From Pseudescherichia sp031987975 (GTDB taxonomy: Bacteria > Pseudomonadota > Gammaproteobacteria > Enterobacterales > Enterobacteriaceae), in the NCBI RefSeq assembly GCF_031987975.1, contig NZ_DALZYX010000009.1, forward strand, positions 1 to 64,000: a stretch of DNA of 64,000 bases, given 5' to 3'. The position numbers and the translations under genes are program-made. The notes below the pieces were generated by a model. The model saw nothing but the letters and a program-made list of their open reading frames with translations. It had not been told where the DNA came from and did no database searches. Of this stretch, positions 24,227 through 33,078 are shown piece by piece. Numbering within the stretch: position 1 is the stretch's first letter; the number at the start of each line of letters is the position of its first letter.

Positions 24227-25639
24227 ATGCCACGTTACCAACTTCTGGCGGATCTCTTAGCCGAGCGTATTGAGCAAGGCCTGTATCGTCATGGAGAAAA
24301 ACTCCCGTCGGTACGTAGCCTGAGTCAGGAGCACGGGGTGAGTATCAGCACCGTTCAACAGGCCTACCAGACCCTCGAAACGCGGCAGCTTATTACCCCG
24401 CAGCCGCGATCCGGCTACTTTGTTGCGCCGCGCAAGGTTCAGCCACCGGTACCGCCTATGTCGCGGCCGGTACAGCGCCCGGTGGAGATCACCCAGTGGG
24501 ATCAGGTGATCGACATGTTGAAAGGTCACAGGGATAAAGAGATCATTCCCTTCAGCAGCGGCGCGCCCGATATCCAGCAGCCCAGCCTGCAACCGCTCTG
24601 GCGCGAGCTTAAACGCCTGGTGCAGCATAATCTCGACGAGGTTCTTGGCTATGACTCTCTGACCGGGCGTCAGGAGCTGCGGGAGCAGATCGCCCGTTTG
24701 ATGTTAGACGGCGGCTCGGTGGTGAGCGCGGAGGATATTATCGTCACCAGCGGCAGCCAGAGTGGGCTGTCGCTTGCACTCTTAACCGTATGCCAACCTG
24801 GCGATATCGTCGCCATTGAGTCTCCCACCTATTACGGCACCATGCAGCTTCTGCGCAGCCTGGGTTTAAAGGTCATCGAGATCCCCACCGATTCGGAAAC
24901 GGGTATAAGCGTGGAGGCGCTGGAGCTGGCCCTTGCCCAGTGGCCGATTAAGGGGATTATTACCGTACCGAACTGCAATAACCCTCTCGGGTTTATTATG
25001 CCGGACGCGCGCAAACGCGCACTTCTTGCCCTTGCCCAGAGCCATGACATCGTGATTTTTGAAGACGATGTCTATGGCGAACTGGCAACGGACTACCCGC
25101 GCCCACGCACGATCCACTCCTGGGATATCGATGGTCGGGTCATGCTGTGCAGCTCGTTTACCAAAACCGTTGCGCCGGGCCTGCGCGTTGGCTGGATTGT
25201 GCCCGGCCGCTACCACGATCGCTTTTTGCAGATGAAGTACGCCGTGCTGGGTAGCAATGTACCAGTGACTCAGCTGGCAGCGGCTAGCTTTATCAAAGAG
25301 GGGCATTACCACCGACATATCAGGCGGATGCGCCATCTTTACCAAAGCAATATGGCGATCTATTCCTGCTGGGTACGGGAGTATTTTCCGGAAGGGATCT
25401 GCATCACCCGACCGAAAGGCGGATTCATGCTGTGGGTCGAGCTGCCCGAACAGGTCGACATGGTCTGCGTGGCGCAACAGCTGTGCCGGCTGAAAATCCA
25501 GGTTGCACCGGGATCGCTGTTTTCGGCGTCAGGAAAGTATCGCAACTGCGTGCGAATTAACTGTGCGTTGCCGCCAAACGAGAAGCATCAGGCGGTGATG
25601 GAAAAGCTGGGCAATGCGGTAAAAGTGGCGATGGAATAG
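24227..25639 (+). CDS. yjiR: YjiR, MocR-type (GntR + aminotransferase) regulator
   Basis: A 470-residue MocR-subfamily regulator: N-terminal GntR winged helix (residues 1-70, LPSVRSLSQEHGVSISTVQQAY), linker, and a fold-type I PLP-binding domain like aspartate aminotransferase from about 110. The PLP lysine is in CSSFTKTVAPGLRVGW (about residue 312), preceded by NPLGFIMP and FEDDVYGEL. Such proteins use PLP or an amino adduct as effector rather than acting as enzymes. E. coli YjiR is the orthologue by position, but its targets are undefined. The upstream operator cluster suggests autoregulation and joint control of yjiS. Confidence 0.93.
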   Translation: MPRYQLLADLLAERIEQGLYRHGEKLPSVRSLSQEHGVSISTVQQAYQTLETRQLITPQPRSGYFVAPRKVQPPVPPMSRPVQRPVEITQWDQVIDMLKGHRDKEIIPFSSGAPDIQQPSLQPLWRELKRLVQHNLDEVLGYDSLTGRQELREQIARLMLDGGSVVSAEDIIVTSGSQSGLSLALLTVCQPGDIVAIESPTYYGTMQLLRSLGLKVIEIPTDSETGISVEALELALAQWPIKGIITVPNCNNPLGFIMPDARKRALLALAQSHDIVIFEDDVYGELATDYPRPRTIHSWDIDGRVMLCSSFTKTVAPGLRVGWIVPGRYHDRFLQMKYAVLGSNVPVTQLAAASFIKEGHYHRHIRRMRHLYQSNMAIYSCWVREYFPEGICITRPKGGFMLWVELPEQVDMVCVAQQLCRLKIQVAPGSLFSASGKYRNCVRINCALPPNEKHQAVMEKLGNAVKVAME

Positions 25640-25661
25640 CCCCCTCCCTGGCAGGAGGGGG
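25640..25661. repeat. stem-loop between convergent yjiR and aldehyde dehydrogenase
   Basis: CCCCCTCC-CTGGCA-GGAGGGGG makes an 8-bp perfect stem starting at the last base of the yjiR stop-codon region. There is no T tract on either side, so it is at best a weak terminator or an mRNA-end stabiliser shared by both genes. Confidence 0.55.
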
Positions 25662-25669
25662 ACAACCAT

Positions 25670-27040
25670 TTATTTACTCACAACCACCAGCTTCTGGTTC
25701 ACAAACTCTTTGATCCCCAGATCCGACAGCTCACGACCAAAGCCGGAGCGCTTGACGCCGCCAAACGGCAGCTCCGGCGCGGTATCGGTCAGGGAGTTGA
25801 TGTAGACCATACCGGTCTCAATCCGCGATGCCAGCGCTTTTGCCCGCTCGATATTCTGGCTAAAGATAGAGCCACCCAGACCGTAGTTTGAGTCGTTCGC
25901 CAGCTTTACCACGTCGTCATCATCTTTGACCACGTAGATCTGCGCTACCGGGCCGAAGAACTCTTCGAAATAGGCTGGATTGTCGCGGGTAATGTGGGTC
26001 AGAATGGTCGGCTCGAAGAAGTTACCCTCGCGCTCGACGGGCTTACCGCCAAGGTGCAGCTTCGCACCGTTTTTCACCGCCTCGTCAACCTGTTTGGTCA
26101 GGGTCTCCAGCGCGTCTTTTGACGACAGCGGCCCCAGAGTGGTGGACTCATCCATCGGGTCGCCAATCTTCACCTGACGGAAGGCTTCGGTATATTTCTC
26201 CAGGAACTTATCGGCAACCGCCTCCTGCACGATAAAGCGCTTCGCGGCAGTACAGACCTGCCCGGCGTTTTGCAGACGTGCAGTGACGCCCACCTCAACG
26301 GCTTTCTCCAGGTCGCTGTCGTCCAGCACCACAAAGACGTCGTTACCGCCCAGCTCAAGAGTCGCTTTCTTCAGTTTTTTAGCCGCCTGCGCCGCAACCG
26401 CGCTGCCCGCCGTTTCAGACCCGGTCAGGGCCACACCCTGCACGCGATCGTCGGCAATAATAGTGGAGACCTGATCTGAAGAGATAAACAGGTTTGTGTA
26501 CGCCCCCTCTGGCGCGCCCGCTTCCCGTACCAGCTGCTCGAAGATTTCCGCACAGTGCGGCACGATGCTGGCGTGCTTAACGATAATCGGGTTACCGGCG
26601 GCCAGGTTCGGGGCCAGGACGCGCATCAGCTGATAATAGGGGAAGTTCCACGGCTCTACCGCCATCAGCACACCGATGGGGTGATGCTCAACCCAGGCGT
26701 CGCCCAGATCGGAAACGTATTTTACCGGTGCAAGGAAAGTATCAGCATTATCAGCGTAATAGCGCGCAATGTCGGCGCACAGTTTTACTTCGCCACGGCT
26801 CTGCTCAATCAGTTTGCCCATCTCCTGGGTGGCGATTTTCGCCAGCTCCTCGCTGCGCTCCTCCAGCAGATTGGCAAGCTTAAGCAGAACGGGCAGACGC
26901 TGTTGAATATCGCCCTTCGACCATGAGGAGTGGTATAGCGTATCCGCTTTTTGCAGCGCCGCCTCGACATCCGCGTCACTATGGGACGGATACTCTTTAA
27001 CAAGCTGATTTGTAAATGGATTCACTGTCTGATAGGCCAT
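25670..27040 (-). CDS. NAD(P)-dependent succinate-semialdehyde dehydrogenase family protein
   Basis: A 456-residue aldehyde dehydrogenase of the Sad/YneI type. The catalytic glutamate lies in ATLELGGND and the catalytic cysteine in NAGQVCTAAKRF; the cofactor region includes EPWNFPYYQLMRV. These features fit oxidation of succinate semialdehyde to succinate, but the exact substrate is inferred. The start MAYQTVNPFTNQ has GGAGG nine bases upstream, which rejects an in-frame start 75 bases earlier. It is divergent from the VOC gene and convergent with yjiR; E. coli has no such gene here. Confidence 0.9.
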   Translation of the reverse strand: MAYQTVNPFTNQLVKEYPSHSDADVEAALQKADTLYHSSWSKGDIQQRLPVLLKLANLLEERSEELAKIATQEMGKLIEQSRGEVKLCADIARYYADNADTFLAPVKYVSDLGDAWVEHHPIGVLMAVEPWNFPYYQLMRVLAPNLAAGNPIIVKHASIVPHCAEIFEQLVREAGAPEGAYTNLFISSDQVSTIIADDRVQGVALTGSETAGSAVAAQAAKKLKKATLELGGNDVFVVLDDSDLEKAVEVGVTARLQNAGQVCTAAKRFIVQEAVADKFLEKYTEAFRQVKIGDPMDESTTLGPLSSKDALETLTKQVDEAVKNGAKLHLGGKPVEREGNFFEPTILTHITRDNPAYFEEFFGPVAQIYVVKDDDDVVKLANDSNYGLGGSIFSQNIERAKALASRIETGMVYINSLTDTAPELPFGGVKRSGFGRELSDLGIKEFVNQKLVVVSK

Positions 27041-27263
27041 CTCAAATACCTCCTGGTTAGCAGTAAAAGATGCTGATAAGGTTAATAAGGGTAGTTGAAA
27101 CAGGTGATGATGCATGGATTATCCGGCATAAACGGACGGTTCTGAATCATCGGAATAGTGAAGAGTAGCCCAGCATTTGCGCGATGCGGCGTTCACCTTC
27201 TACGCTTAAACGCATGGATAAAACCACTGACTACACATCATCGACTATGCATCGGGAGAGACC

Positions 27264-27785
27264 ATGAGTGAAGAGACCATTCGCGGTATGGACCATATCG
27301 GCATTACCGTTCCGGACATCAAACAGGCCACCACTTTTCTATGCGCGGCTCTGGGCGCGGAGCTGCTTTATGAGTCCGTCTCGCCCGGCCAGGAGATTGA
27401 CCAGGACGCCCAGCAGCATACGCTGCGCCTTGCCCCGGGTACTCAGGTAAAAGCGGTCAGGATGCTGAAGCTGCACAACGGTCCGGGCATCGAGCTTTTT
27501 GAGATGCAGGGGCCGGATCAGGATCGCCCCCCACGGGCCAGCGACTATGGCTTACAGCATTTTGCGGTCTACACCGATAACATTGAGCAGGCGACGCAAC
27601 GCTTCGAAGAGGCCGGGGGGAAGATGTTTACCGAGCCTAAGCCGCTCACCTTCCCCACCGAGTACGGCGACGGCAATCAGTTCTGCTACGGCAGCACGCC
27701 CTGGGGTGGCATCATTGAATTTATCTCTCGTCCTTCGCCGATGCCTTATGAAAAAGAGACCGCTTCGCGGCGCTGGAAACCCTGA
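27264..27785 (+). CDS. VOC-family (glyoxalase/dioxygenase fold) protein
   Basis: A 173-residue protein of the vicinal-oxygen-chelate superfamily with two beta-alpha-beta-beta-beta modules. Likely metal ligands are the histidine in GMDHIGITVPD, His in LQHFAVYTDN and Glu in GGIIEFI. Proteins like this include glyoxalase I, epimerases and antibiotic-binding proteins; nothing in the sequence picks one. It is divergent from the aldehyde dehydrogenase across 223 bases, so the two may act on related small carbonyl compounds, which is inference from position only. GGGAGAG precedes the ATG. Confidence 0.85.
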   Translation: MSEETIRGMDHIGITVPDIKQATTFLCAALGAELLYESVSPGQEIDQDAQQHTLRLAPGTQVKAVRMLKLHNGPGIELFEMQGPDQDRPPRASDYGLQHFAVYTDNIEQATQRFEEAGGKMFTEPKPLTFPTEYGDGNQFCYGSTPWGGIIEFISRPSPMPYEKETASRRWKP

Positions 27786-27826
27786 TTCGGATTTCTATTT
27801 AATCGTCAGGGATCTATGATGAACAG

Positions 27827-29098
27827 ATGGATAAATTAGCCGAACTTAAACGCGCCAAGCGCCTGGCCCTGTCGCTGCTGCTGATCGCTGCGGCAACCTT
27901 TGTTACCACGCTTTTTCTGCCGCCCACCCGTCTGGTAGGCGCAGTGAAGGCGGTAGCCGAAGCGGCAATGGTGGGCGCACTGGCCGACTGGTTTGCGGTG
28001 GTGGCGCTGTTTCGCCGCGTGCCGCTACCCTTCATTTCCCGCCATACGGCGATCATTCCCCGCAATCAGGAGCGGATCGGCGACAATCTCGGCATCTTTG
28101 TGCAGGAGAAGTTTCTTGATACCCAGTCGCTGATTGCGCTGATCCGCCGCCATGAGCCGGCGCTAATGATCGGTACCTGGTTCAGCCAACCCGATAACGC
28201 CCGTCGCGTGGGTCAGCATCTGTTGCAGGTGATGAGTGGCTTTCTCGATCTGACCGATGATGCCCGCATTCAGAACCTGCTCAAGCGCGCCGTGCACAAG
28301 GCGATCGATAAGGTCGATCTCTCCGGCACCACCGCGATGGTGCTGGAGAGCCTGACCAAAAACAACCGTCACCAGGTACTGCTGGACTCGCTGATCGCCC
28401 AGTTGCTGACGCTTATCCAGCGCCAGAGCACCCGCGACTTTATCGCCCACCACATTGTGCGCTGGTTGAAGACCGAGCATCCCCGTAAGGCGATGCTGCT
28501 GCCCACTGAATGGCTGGGGGAGCAGAGCGCGGAGATGGTCTCCAGCGCAGTGAACTCCCTGCTGGATGACATCAGCCACGATCAGGGCCACCAGATCCGT
28601 CAGGCCTTTGACAAAGCGACCCTGAAACTTATCGACCGGCTGAAGAACGATCCGGAGATGGCCGCCCGCGCTGAGAGCACCAAAACCTACCTGAAAGAGG
28701 ACGAAGCCTTTAACCGCTATTTGGGCGAGCTGTGGGGGGATCTGCGCAACTGGCTGAAGGCCGACATGGAGGGTGAGAACTCAAAAGTGCAGCTGCGCAT
28801 TGCCGAAGCGGGACAGTGGTTTGGCGAGACGCTGGTGGCGGATAGTGCCCTGCGCGCTTCGTTTAATCAGCACCTTGAGCAGGCCGCCCGCAGCGTCGCC
28901 CCGGAGTTTGCCCAGTTCCTGACCCGCCATATCAGCGATACGGTCAAGAGCTGGGATGCAAAAGAGATGTCGCAGCAGATCGAGCTGAACATCGGCAAAG
29001 ATTTGCAGTTTATCCGCGTCAACGGCACGCTGGTTGGCGGGACCATTGGATTGATTCTATGGCTCCTGTCGCAGCTGCCGGGGCTGTTTGCCGGCTGA
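27827..29098 (+). CDS. yjiN: YjiN, DUF445 membrane protein
   Basis: A 423-residue DUF445 protein. A membrane helix near residues 12-35 and one at the C-terminus (about 400-420) bracket a large helical domain rich in charged residues, so it is probably anchored in the inner membrane at both ends. The start MDKLAELKRAKRLALS matches E. coli YjiN. Function unknown. Its stop codon shares the palindrome TGATCA with the stop of the convergent FUSC-like gene. Confidence 0.92.
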   Translation: MDKLAELKRAKRLALSLLLIAAATFVTTLFLPPTRLVGAVKAVAEAAMVGALADWFAVVALFRRVPLPFISRHTAIIPRNQERIGDNLGIFVQEKFLDTQSLIALIRRHEPALMIGTWFSQPDNARRVGQHLLQVMSGFLDLTDDARIQNLLKRAVHKAIDKVDLSGTTAMVLESLTKNNRHQVLLDSLIAQLLTLIQRQSTRDFIAHHIVRWLKTEHPRKAMLLPTEWLGEQSAEMVSSAVNSLLDDISHDQGHQIRQAFDKATLKLIDRLKNDPEMAARAESTKTYLKEDEAFNRYLGELWGDLRNWLKADMEGENSKVQLRIAEAGQWFGETLVADSALRASFNQHLEQAARSVAPEFAQFLTRHISDTVKSWDAKEMSQQIELNIGKDLQFIRVNGTLVGGTIGLILWLLSQLPGLFAG

Positions 29099-29108
29099 TC
29101 AGGCCGGC
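29090..29108. other. palindrome carrying both convergent stop codons
   Basis: GCCGGC-TGATCA-G-GCCGGC. The central TGATCA supplies the TGA of yjiN on the plus strand and the TGA of the FUSC-like gene on the minus strand. The flanking GCCGGC arms make a short GC hairpin, without T tract. Confidence 0.7.
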
Positions 29109-30169
29109 GGCGGTATCACGTAGCGTGTTGCCGCAAAGCGGTTGAGCAGCAGATGTACCAGGAACACCAGCGTCAGGGTGATGAACAGCGACACGGTAAC
29201 CGAGACGATACGGTAGAGATCGCTGAATACCAGATCCTGATTAGGGTGCATATTCTGGCCGAACATGATCCCAAGGGTGGTGATGCTGGCGAAGCCCACG
29301 CCCGCCCCTACCTTCTCCATGGTATGCAGCCGCGCACCAATCCCTAGCCCGAGACAGATCAGCGGCATCATCAGCAGCATATGGCTGCTGTGATCGTAGA
29401 GCACCAGCTGGATCAGAAGAATATAGAAGCAGCCCAGCACCACGCCCGCGATTCGCCATATTGAGCTGAGCACCGCGCCACGGTAGCTCATCGGGAAGAG
29501 GCTGAGCACGCCCGCCATCAGCGCTGACAGCGAGTCGCTGAGGTTACACACCTGAAAAACGATAAAGATCACCGTTGCCACGGTGCCGGAGAGCAGCGAC
29601 TCATGGCGAACGCGGGCCGCGTCTTTCTCGATAACCGGCGGGCGCATACGCGGCTCGACGTCCGGGATCAGGTAGTGCAGCAGGGCGCTCAGGCAGACCG
29701 CCATCACGCAGGCCTCAATATTCGAGAAGAACAGCACGTGCCAGTCGTTGGTGGGATAGCTCATAAAGTTGAGCATCGTGCTCTGGCATACCACGCCCAT
29801 CGAGCCAAAGAGAAACAGCGGCCCCTGGCTCATAAAGCGAAAGCGCACCACATACAGAGCAAAAACCACCAGCGTCATGATCACCGGCCATTGCGACAGA
29901 AAGCCGATGATCAGCACCATTTCAATGCAGTTGATGACCGAACTGAAGATAAACTGCCTCGCCACGTGGCCGTTAAAGACCGGCACCAGCGACATGAGCA
30001 TCAGCGGGTAGACCACAAAAAAGACGCCGTACTGGACGTTATAGAAGCTCGAAATACTCAAGGCCAGCGTCCCCGCCAGGGCAATGCGCAGCGTCTGGCG
30101 GAAATCGTTAGCCGAGTAGACGACCTTGTCGTGAGGCGAGAAAACGCGAGCCAGCGTACTAATAGACAT
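29099..30169 (-). CDS. FUSC/DUF2955-like inner-membrane efflux protein
   Basis: A 356-residue polytopic protein with roughly nine or ten membrane helices in two blocks, like the membrane halves of aromatic-acid/fusaric-acid exporters (DUF2955/FUSC). The start MSISTLARVFSPHDK is chosen because it overlaps the end of the HlyD-like gene by 11 bases, the usual operon link; 52 more residues could be read upstream but they are an antisense-like Arg/Trp/Ser-rich shadow of the neighbour. It is the membrane partner of the HlyD-like adaptor. Substrate unknown. Confidence 0.82.
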   Translation of the reverse strand: MSISTLARVFSPHDKVVYSANDFRQTLRIALAGTLALSISSFYNVQYGVFFVVYPLMLMSLVPVFNGHVARQFIFSSVINCIEMVLIIGFLSQWPVIMTLVVFALYVVRFRFMSQGPLFLFGSMGVVCQSTMLNFMSYPTNDWHVLFFSNIEACVMAVCLSALLHYLIPDVEPRMRPPVIEKDAARVRHESLLSGTVATVIFIVFQVCNLSDSLSALMAGVLSLFPMSYRGAVLSSIWRIAGVVLGCFYILLIQLVLYDHSSHMLLMMPLICLGLGIGARLHTMEKVGAGVGFASITTLGIMFGQNMHPNQDLVFSDLYRIVSVTVSLFITLTLVFLVHLLLNRFAATRYVIPPPA

Positions 30170-31226
30170 AATGCAGCAGGCTAACCAGATGGATTTGCAG
30201 GCCCGAGAAGAAATGAGCAAACGGGCCTTCGCTGTTATAGAGCTGAACGGTGGCGCGCGCCCCGGTTGGCAGCGGCTGCGCCAGCGGTTCGTCCAGCACC
30301 ACGTGAATGCGCATTCGCTGGGCATCGCGCACCCAGCGGTTAGAGGTCTCCGGCTGGGATAGCTCGCCGTTTACCGCCTCCTGGCCCGCCAGGATCCCGG
30401 CATCGCGGGAGGTAACCCGGGCGTGGAACACCTGGCCCGGCAGCGCGTCAAAGACCACCGCCGCATCCGTTCCCGGTTTCGTGTGGCGCAGGCTCTTCTC
30501 ACGGAAGTCGGCCACGATATCGGTGTTGTTACTCACCAGCGCCAGCGCTGCCGATCCAGCAGAGGCGTACCAGCCGGGGCTAAGCTGCAGGTTACTGATG
30601 GTGCCGTCGGCTTCGGCACGGATTTGCGTCCAGCCGAGATTAAGCTGCGCCTCTTCCAGCGCGTTCTGATACTTCTGCAGGGTGACGTTTCGGCTATCGT
30701 CCCGGTCCCCGCGCTGAATGTTCAGTGCACGGATGTTTGCCTGTAGGTTGCTGACCGACTGCTCGCTGGACTGCCACGCGGTGCGGACCTTATCGAGATC
30801 CTGCTGGGAGACGTTTTGGGTGGTGCTCAGGCGCTGATAGCGATCGAAGGTGGCTTTGTCGTTGTGGGCGGTAAGCTGGGCGCTGGTCAGGCTCGCCTGC
30901 GAGGCGGCGATCTGCGCATCCAGCTGCTGGTTGGTCAGATGCGCCTGCCGCAGCGCGATCTGCGCCGCCTCGACGCGGTTGATAAACGGCGTACGATCCA
31001 GCTCAAACAGCAGATCGCCCTTCTTCACCTGGCTATTATTGTGCACATAGACCTGGGCAACATAGCCCGAAACGCGGGCGGAAACGGGTGAGACCACGCG
31101 CATCACGGTGGAGTCCGGCGTTAGCGGGATCCAGATATCCGCAACGATAAAATAGATAAACATCAGCAGGAAAGAGGCAATACTGACCCTTACCCAGCGG
31201 GCGAATTTTTGTTCAGGCGTCATCAT
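30159..31226 (-). CDS. HlyD/EmrA-family membrane fusion protein
   Basis: A 355-residue periplasmic adaptor: one N-terminal membrane helix (about 13-33), a biotinyl-lipoyl half (VVSPVSARVSGYVAQVYV), a long alpha-helical hairpin rich in Gln/Ala (about 85-195), the second lipoyl half (WTQIRAEADGTISNLQ) and a beta-barrel domain. It links the FUSC-like inner-membrane protein downstream to an outer-membrane channel such as TolC. The overlap of 11 bases marks a two-gene operon. Two adjacent ATGs (31226 and 31223) are equally possible starts. Confidence 0.9.
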   Translation of the reverse strand: MMTPEQKFARWVRVSIASFLLMFIYFIVADIWIPLTPDSTVMRVVSPVSARVSGYVAQVYVHNNSQVKKGDLLFELDRTPFINRVEAAQIALRQAHLTNQQLDAQIAASQASLTSAQLTAHNDKATFDRYQRLSTTQNVSQQDLDKVRTAWQSSEQSVSNLQANIRALNIQRGDRDDSRNVTLQKYQNALEEAQLNLGWTQIRAEADGTISNLQLSPGWYASAGSAALALVSNNTDIVADFREKSLRHTKPGTDAAVVFDALPGQVFHARVTSRDAGILAGQEAVNGELSQPETSNRWVRDAQRMRIHVVLDEPLAQPLPTGARATVQLYNSEGPFAHFFSGLQIHLVSLLHYVY

Positions 31227-31389
31227 GATTATTATGTCTTACGGTGTTAGTGCAGGCGATGCAGCGTCGCAGGCAGGCGTGCCAGCGGCGTCTGTTAACA
31301 AAAGCGGGGTAAGCTAATGCTTCTCAGGGGAACTATCAAGAAATGAACAGGTAAAGAGCATGGAATGCGAAAGGCTGCGGCTACTGTCA

Positions 31390-31414
31390 GCCCGGCAAGC
31401 CTGAGCCGCCGGGC
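31390..31414. repeat. REP-like stem-loop
   Basis: GCCCGGC...GCCGGGC (7-bp stem, 11-base loop) lies 25 bases after the stop of the minus-strand oxygenase gene and before the HlyD-like operon. It resembles the other REP-type hairpins in the window. Confidence 0.55.
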
Positions 31415-31438
31415 ATATTGAGCTATCTTCGCACACCT

Positions 31439-32560
31439 CTACTCGTCGAAGTACCAGTAGCCCTGGTTAATCAGCGCGGTCAGCTCTGCTACGCATGTCG
31501 GGTTATCCAGGGCTGCACCCAGCTCGTCCTTACCGAGAGTGGTGTAGCGACAGAGCGCATCTGCCGCTGTGGGGTCGGACATCTCCAGCGGTTCGCTGTT
31601 GATAAACACGCTGTCGTCGACGTTCAGCACCCGCAGGCCGCTCAGGCGGGTCAGACGCTCGCCCCCCATCAGGGCATCACGCACTTCATCCTGCTCATAG
31701 GGCGGTTCGGCGGGCGCAATATCCAGCTCGTGGCGCGGTGTCGTCACAAAGCTGCCGAACCACTGCTTAAAAGTCTCTGGCTGCTGGATCATCTCGATCA
31801 TCATCGTACGCAGACGATCAAGTTCGTACCCTTCCACCCGGCCCGGATGATCGCGGCAGGTCAAATCGGGATCGCTGTAGTGCTCGCTGCCGAGATCGTT
31901 TTCCAGGGCGTAATCAGCAAAACTGCTGAGCAGATCCCTGCCGTTGGGTCCCCGGAAGCCGACGGAGTAGTTCAGCGCCGTAACATGGGTAATGCCATCG
32001 TGCGGGAAGCCCGGCGGAATGTAGAGAATATCGCCCGGCTCAAGATCTTCATCGATAATCGGCGTAAAGGGATCGACGTGCAGCAGCGCCGGATGCGGAC
32101 AGAACTGGCGCATTGGCAGCTTGTCACCCACCCGCCAGCGACGGCTGCCCATCCCCTGGATAATAAAGACATCGTACTGATCGATATGCGGACCCACGCC
32201 GCCACCGGGAACGGAGAAGGAGATCATCAGATCGTCCAGACGCCAGTCCGGCAGCACGCGAAACGGGCGCACAAGCTCGGCGGCGGGCATGTGCCAGTGG
32301 TTAACGGCCTGGGCCAGCAGCGACCAGCCCGTTTCACCCAGGTTATCAAAGTGCTCAAACGGCCCGTTGCTGGCCTGCCATTGCCCGTTGTGATAGCTGA
32401 CCAGGCGGCTGTCCACCTCCGGCTCCATCGCCAGCCCTGCCAGCTCGTCGGGAGTAATGGGATCAACGAAGTTGTGCAGCGCATTTTTTAAAACAACCGG
32501 TTGTTTTTGCCAGTATTTCTCGAGAAATTTCGGCCAGTTCAGATCGAGTTGGTAAGCCAT
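31439..32560 (-). CDS. RoxA/YcfD-like ribosomal oxygenase
   Basis: A 373-residue JmjC-type Fe(II)/2-oxoglutarate oxygenase. E. coli RoxA (YcfD) hydroxylates Arg81 of ribosomal protein L16. The iron ligands known from RoxA, His125, Asp127 and His187, are at the same positions (VGPHIDQYD, GFPHDGI), and total length is identical. The start MAYQLDLNWP corresponds to the E. coli start; an upstream TTG is rejected. In E. coli roxA lies near phoPQ, far from this locus, and the sequence here is noticeably diverged, so this may be a paralogue with a shifted target. It stands alone between an efflux operon and symE. Confidence 0.88.
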   Translation of the reverse strand: MAYQLDLNWPKFLEKYWQKQPVVLKNALHNFVDPITPDELAGLAMEPEVDSRLVSYHNGQWQASNGPFEHFDNLGETGWSLLAQAVNHWHMPAAELVRPFRVLPDWRLDDLMISFSVPGGGVGPHIDQYDVFIIQGMGSRRWRVGDKLPMRQFCPHPALLHVDPFTPIIDEDLEPGDILYIPPGFPHDGITHVTALNYSVGFRGPNGRDLLSSFADYALENDLGSEHYSDPDLTCRDHPGRVEGYELDRLRTMMIEMIQQPETFKQWFGSFVTTPRHELDIAPAEPPYEQDEVRDALMGGERLTRLSGLRVLNVDDSVFINSEPLEMSDPTAADALCRYTTLGKDELGAALDNPTCVAELTALINQGYWYFDE

Positions 32561-32702
32561 AGGTTCACACCAGTGAGAGGACAAACGGCCCTGATTATAA
32601 GGAGGTCGTTACCCTTGCCGCCTTGTCATGGGTCAAGAGTCTGGCGAACCCACTCTCTCTAAATAATTCTTTGAGTTTTTCTAAATAGTCAGCAGAAGAG
32701 CA

Positions 32703-32718
32703 CTGTATATAATAACAG
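32703..32718. promoter_or_regulatory. LexA (SOS) box of symE
   Basis: CTGT-ATATAATA-ACAG fits the LexA consensus CTGT-N8-ACAG exactly and contains a TATAAT that can serve as the -10. It is 48 bases before the symE ATG, so LexA would block transcription until DNA damage. E. coli symE is also SOS-controlled. Confidence 0.93.
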
Positions 32719-32766
32719 GCATTCTCTCTCGACGTACCGCCTCTGTCTCGCTAAGGAGCCGTTATC

Positions 32767-33078
32767 ATGGCAGATGAAAATTGTTTGGTAGATCCCATCA
32801 CGCAGCGCCGTTTAACCGTCAGCTATGCGACACGCTTTCACGACCATGCTCATGTGCCAGCCATTGCCATAAAGGGCCAGTGGCTGGAGGAGGCCGGTTT
32901 CACAACGGGAACAGAGATGGACGTGCGGGTGCTGAACGGCTGTATTGTGCTGATCGCTAAGCCCGTTGAAGAGGAGCTGGTTCGCTCGGTGCGGAAAATC
33001 AGCAAGCTTTCTGCCCGGAAACAGCGCCAGGTGCAGGACTACATCGACCTGGTCGCAGCGAAGAAACGGGTAAATTAG
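32767..33078 (+). CDS. symE: SymE-family SOS-induced toxin-like protein
   Basis: A 103-residue AbrB-fold (swapped-hairpin) protein of the SymE type I toxin family. Conserved parts are RRLTVSYATRF, IAIKGQWLEEAGF and the C-terminal KLSARKQRQVQDYI. E. coli SymE is an SOS-induced, nucleoid-condensing RNA-associated toxin held down by the antisense RNA SymR. The LexA box and AAGGAG site are visible upstream. I could not identify a convincing symR promoter on the opposite strand, so the antisense RNA is unproven here. It lies next to regulatory and defence genes, as symE does next to hsd and mcr genes in E. coli. Confidence 0.92.
   Translation: MADENCLVDPITQRRLTVSYATRFHDHAHVPAIAIKGQWLEEAGFTTGTEMDVRVLNGCIVLIAKPVEEELVRSVRKISKLSARKQRQVQDYIDLVAAKKRVN

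Noticed and set aside
31418..32491. 357-codon open frame on the plus strand opposite the RoxA-like gene
   Set aside because: Composition is that of an antisense shadow, and the minus-strand frame has all RoxA iron ligands.
32760..32830. symR promoter on the minus strand
   Set aside because: No pair of -35 and -10 boxes with good spacing; only weak matches were found.
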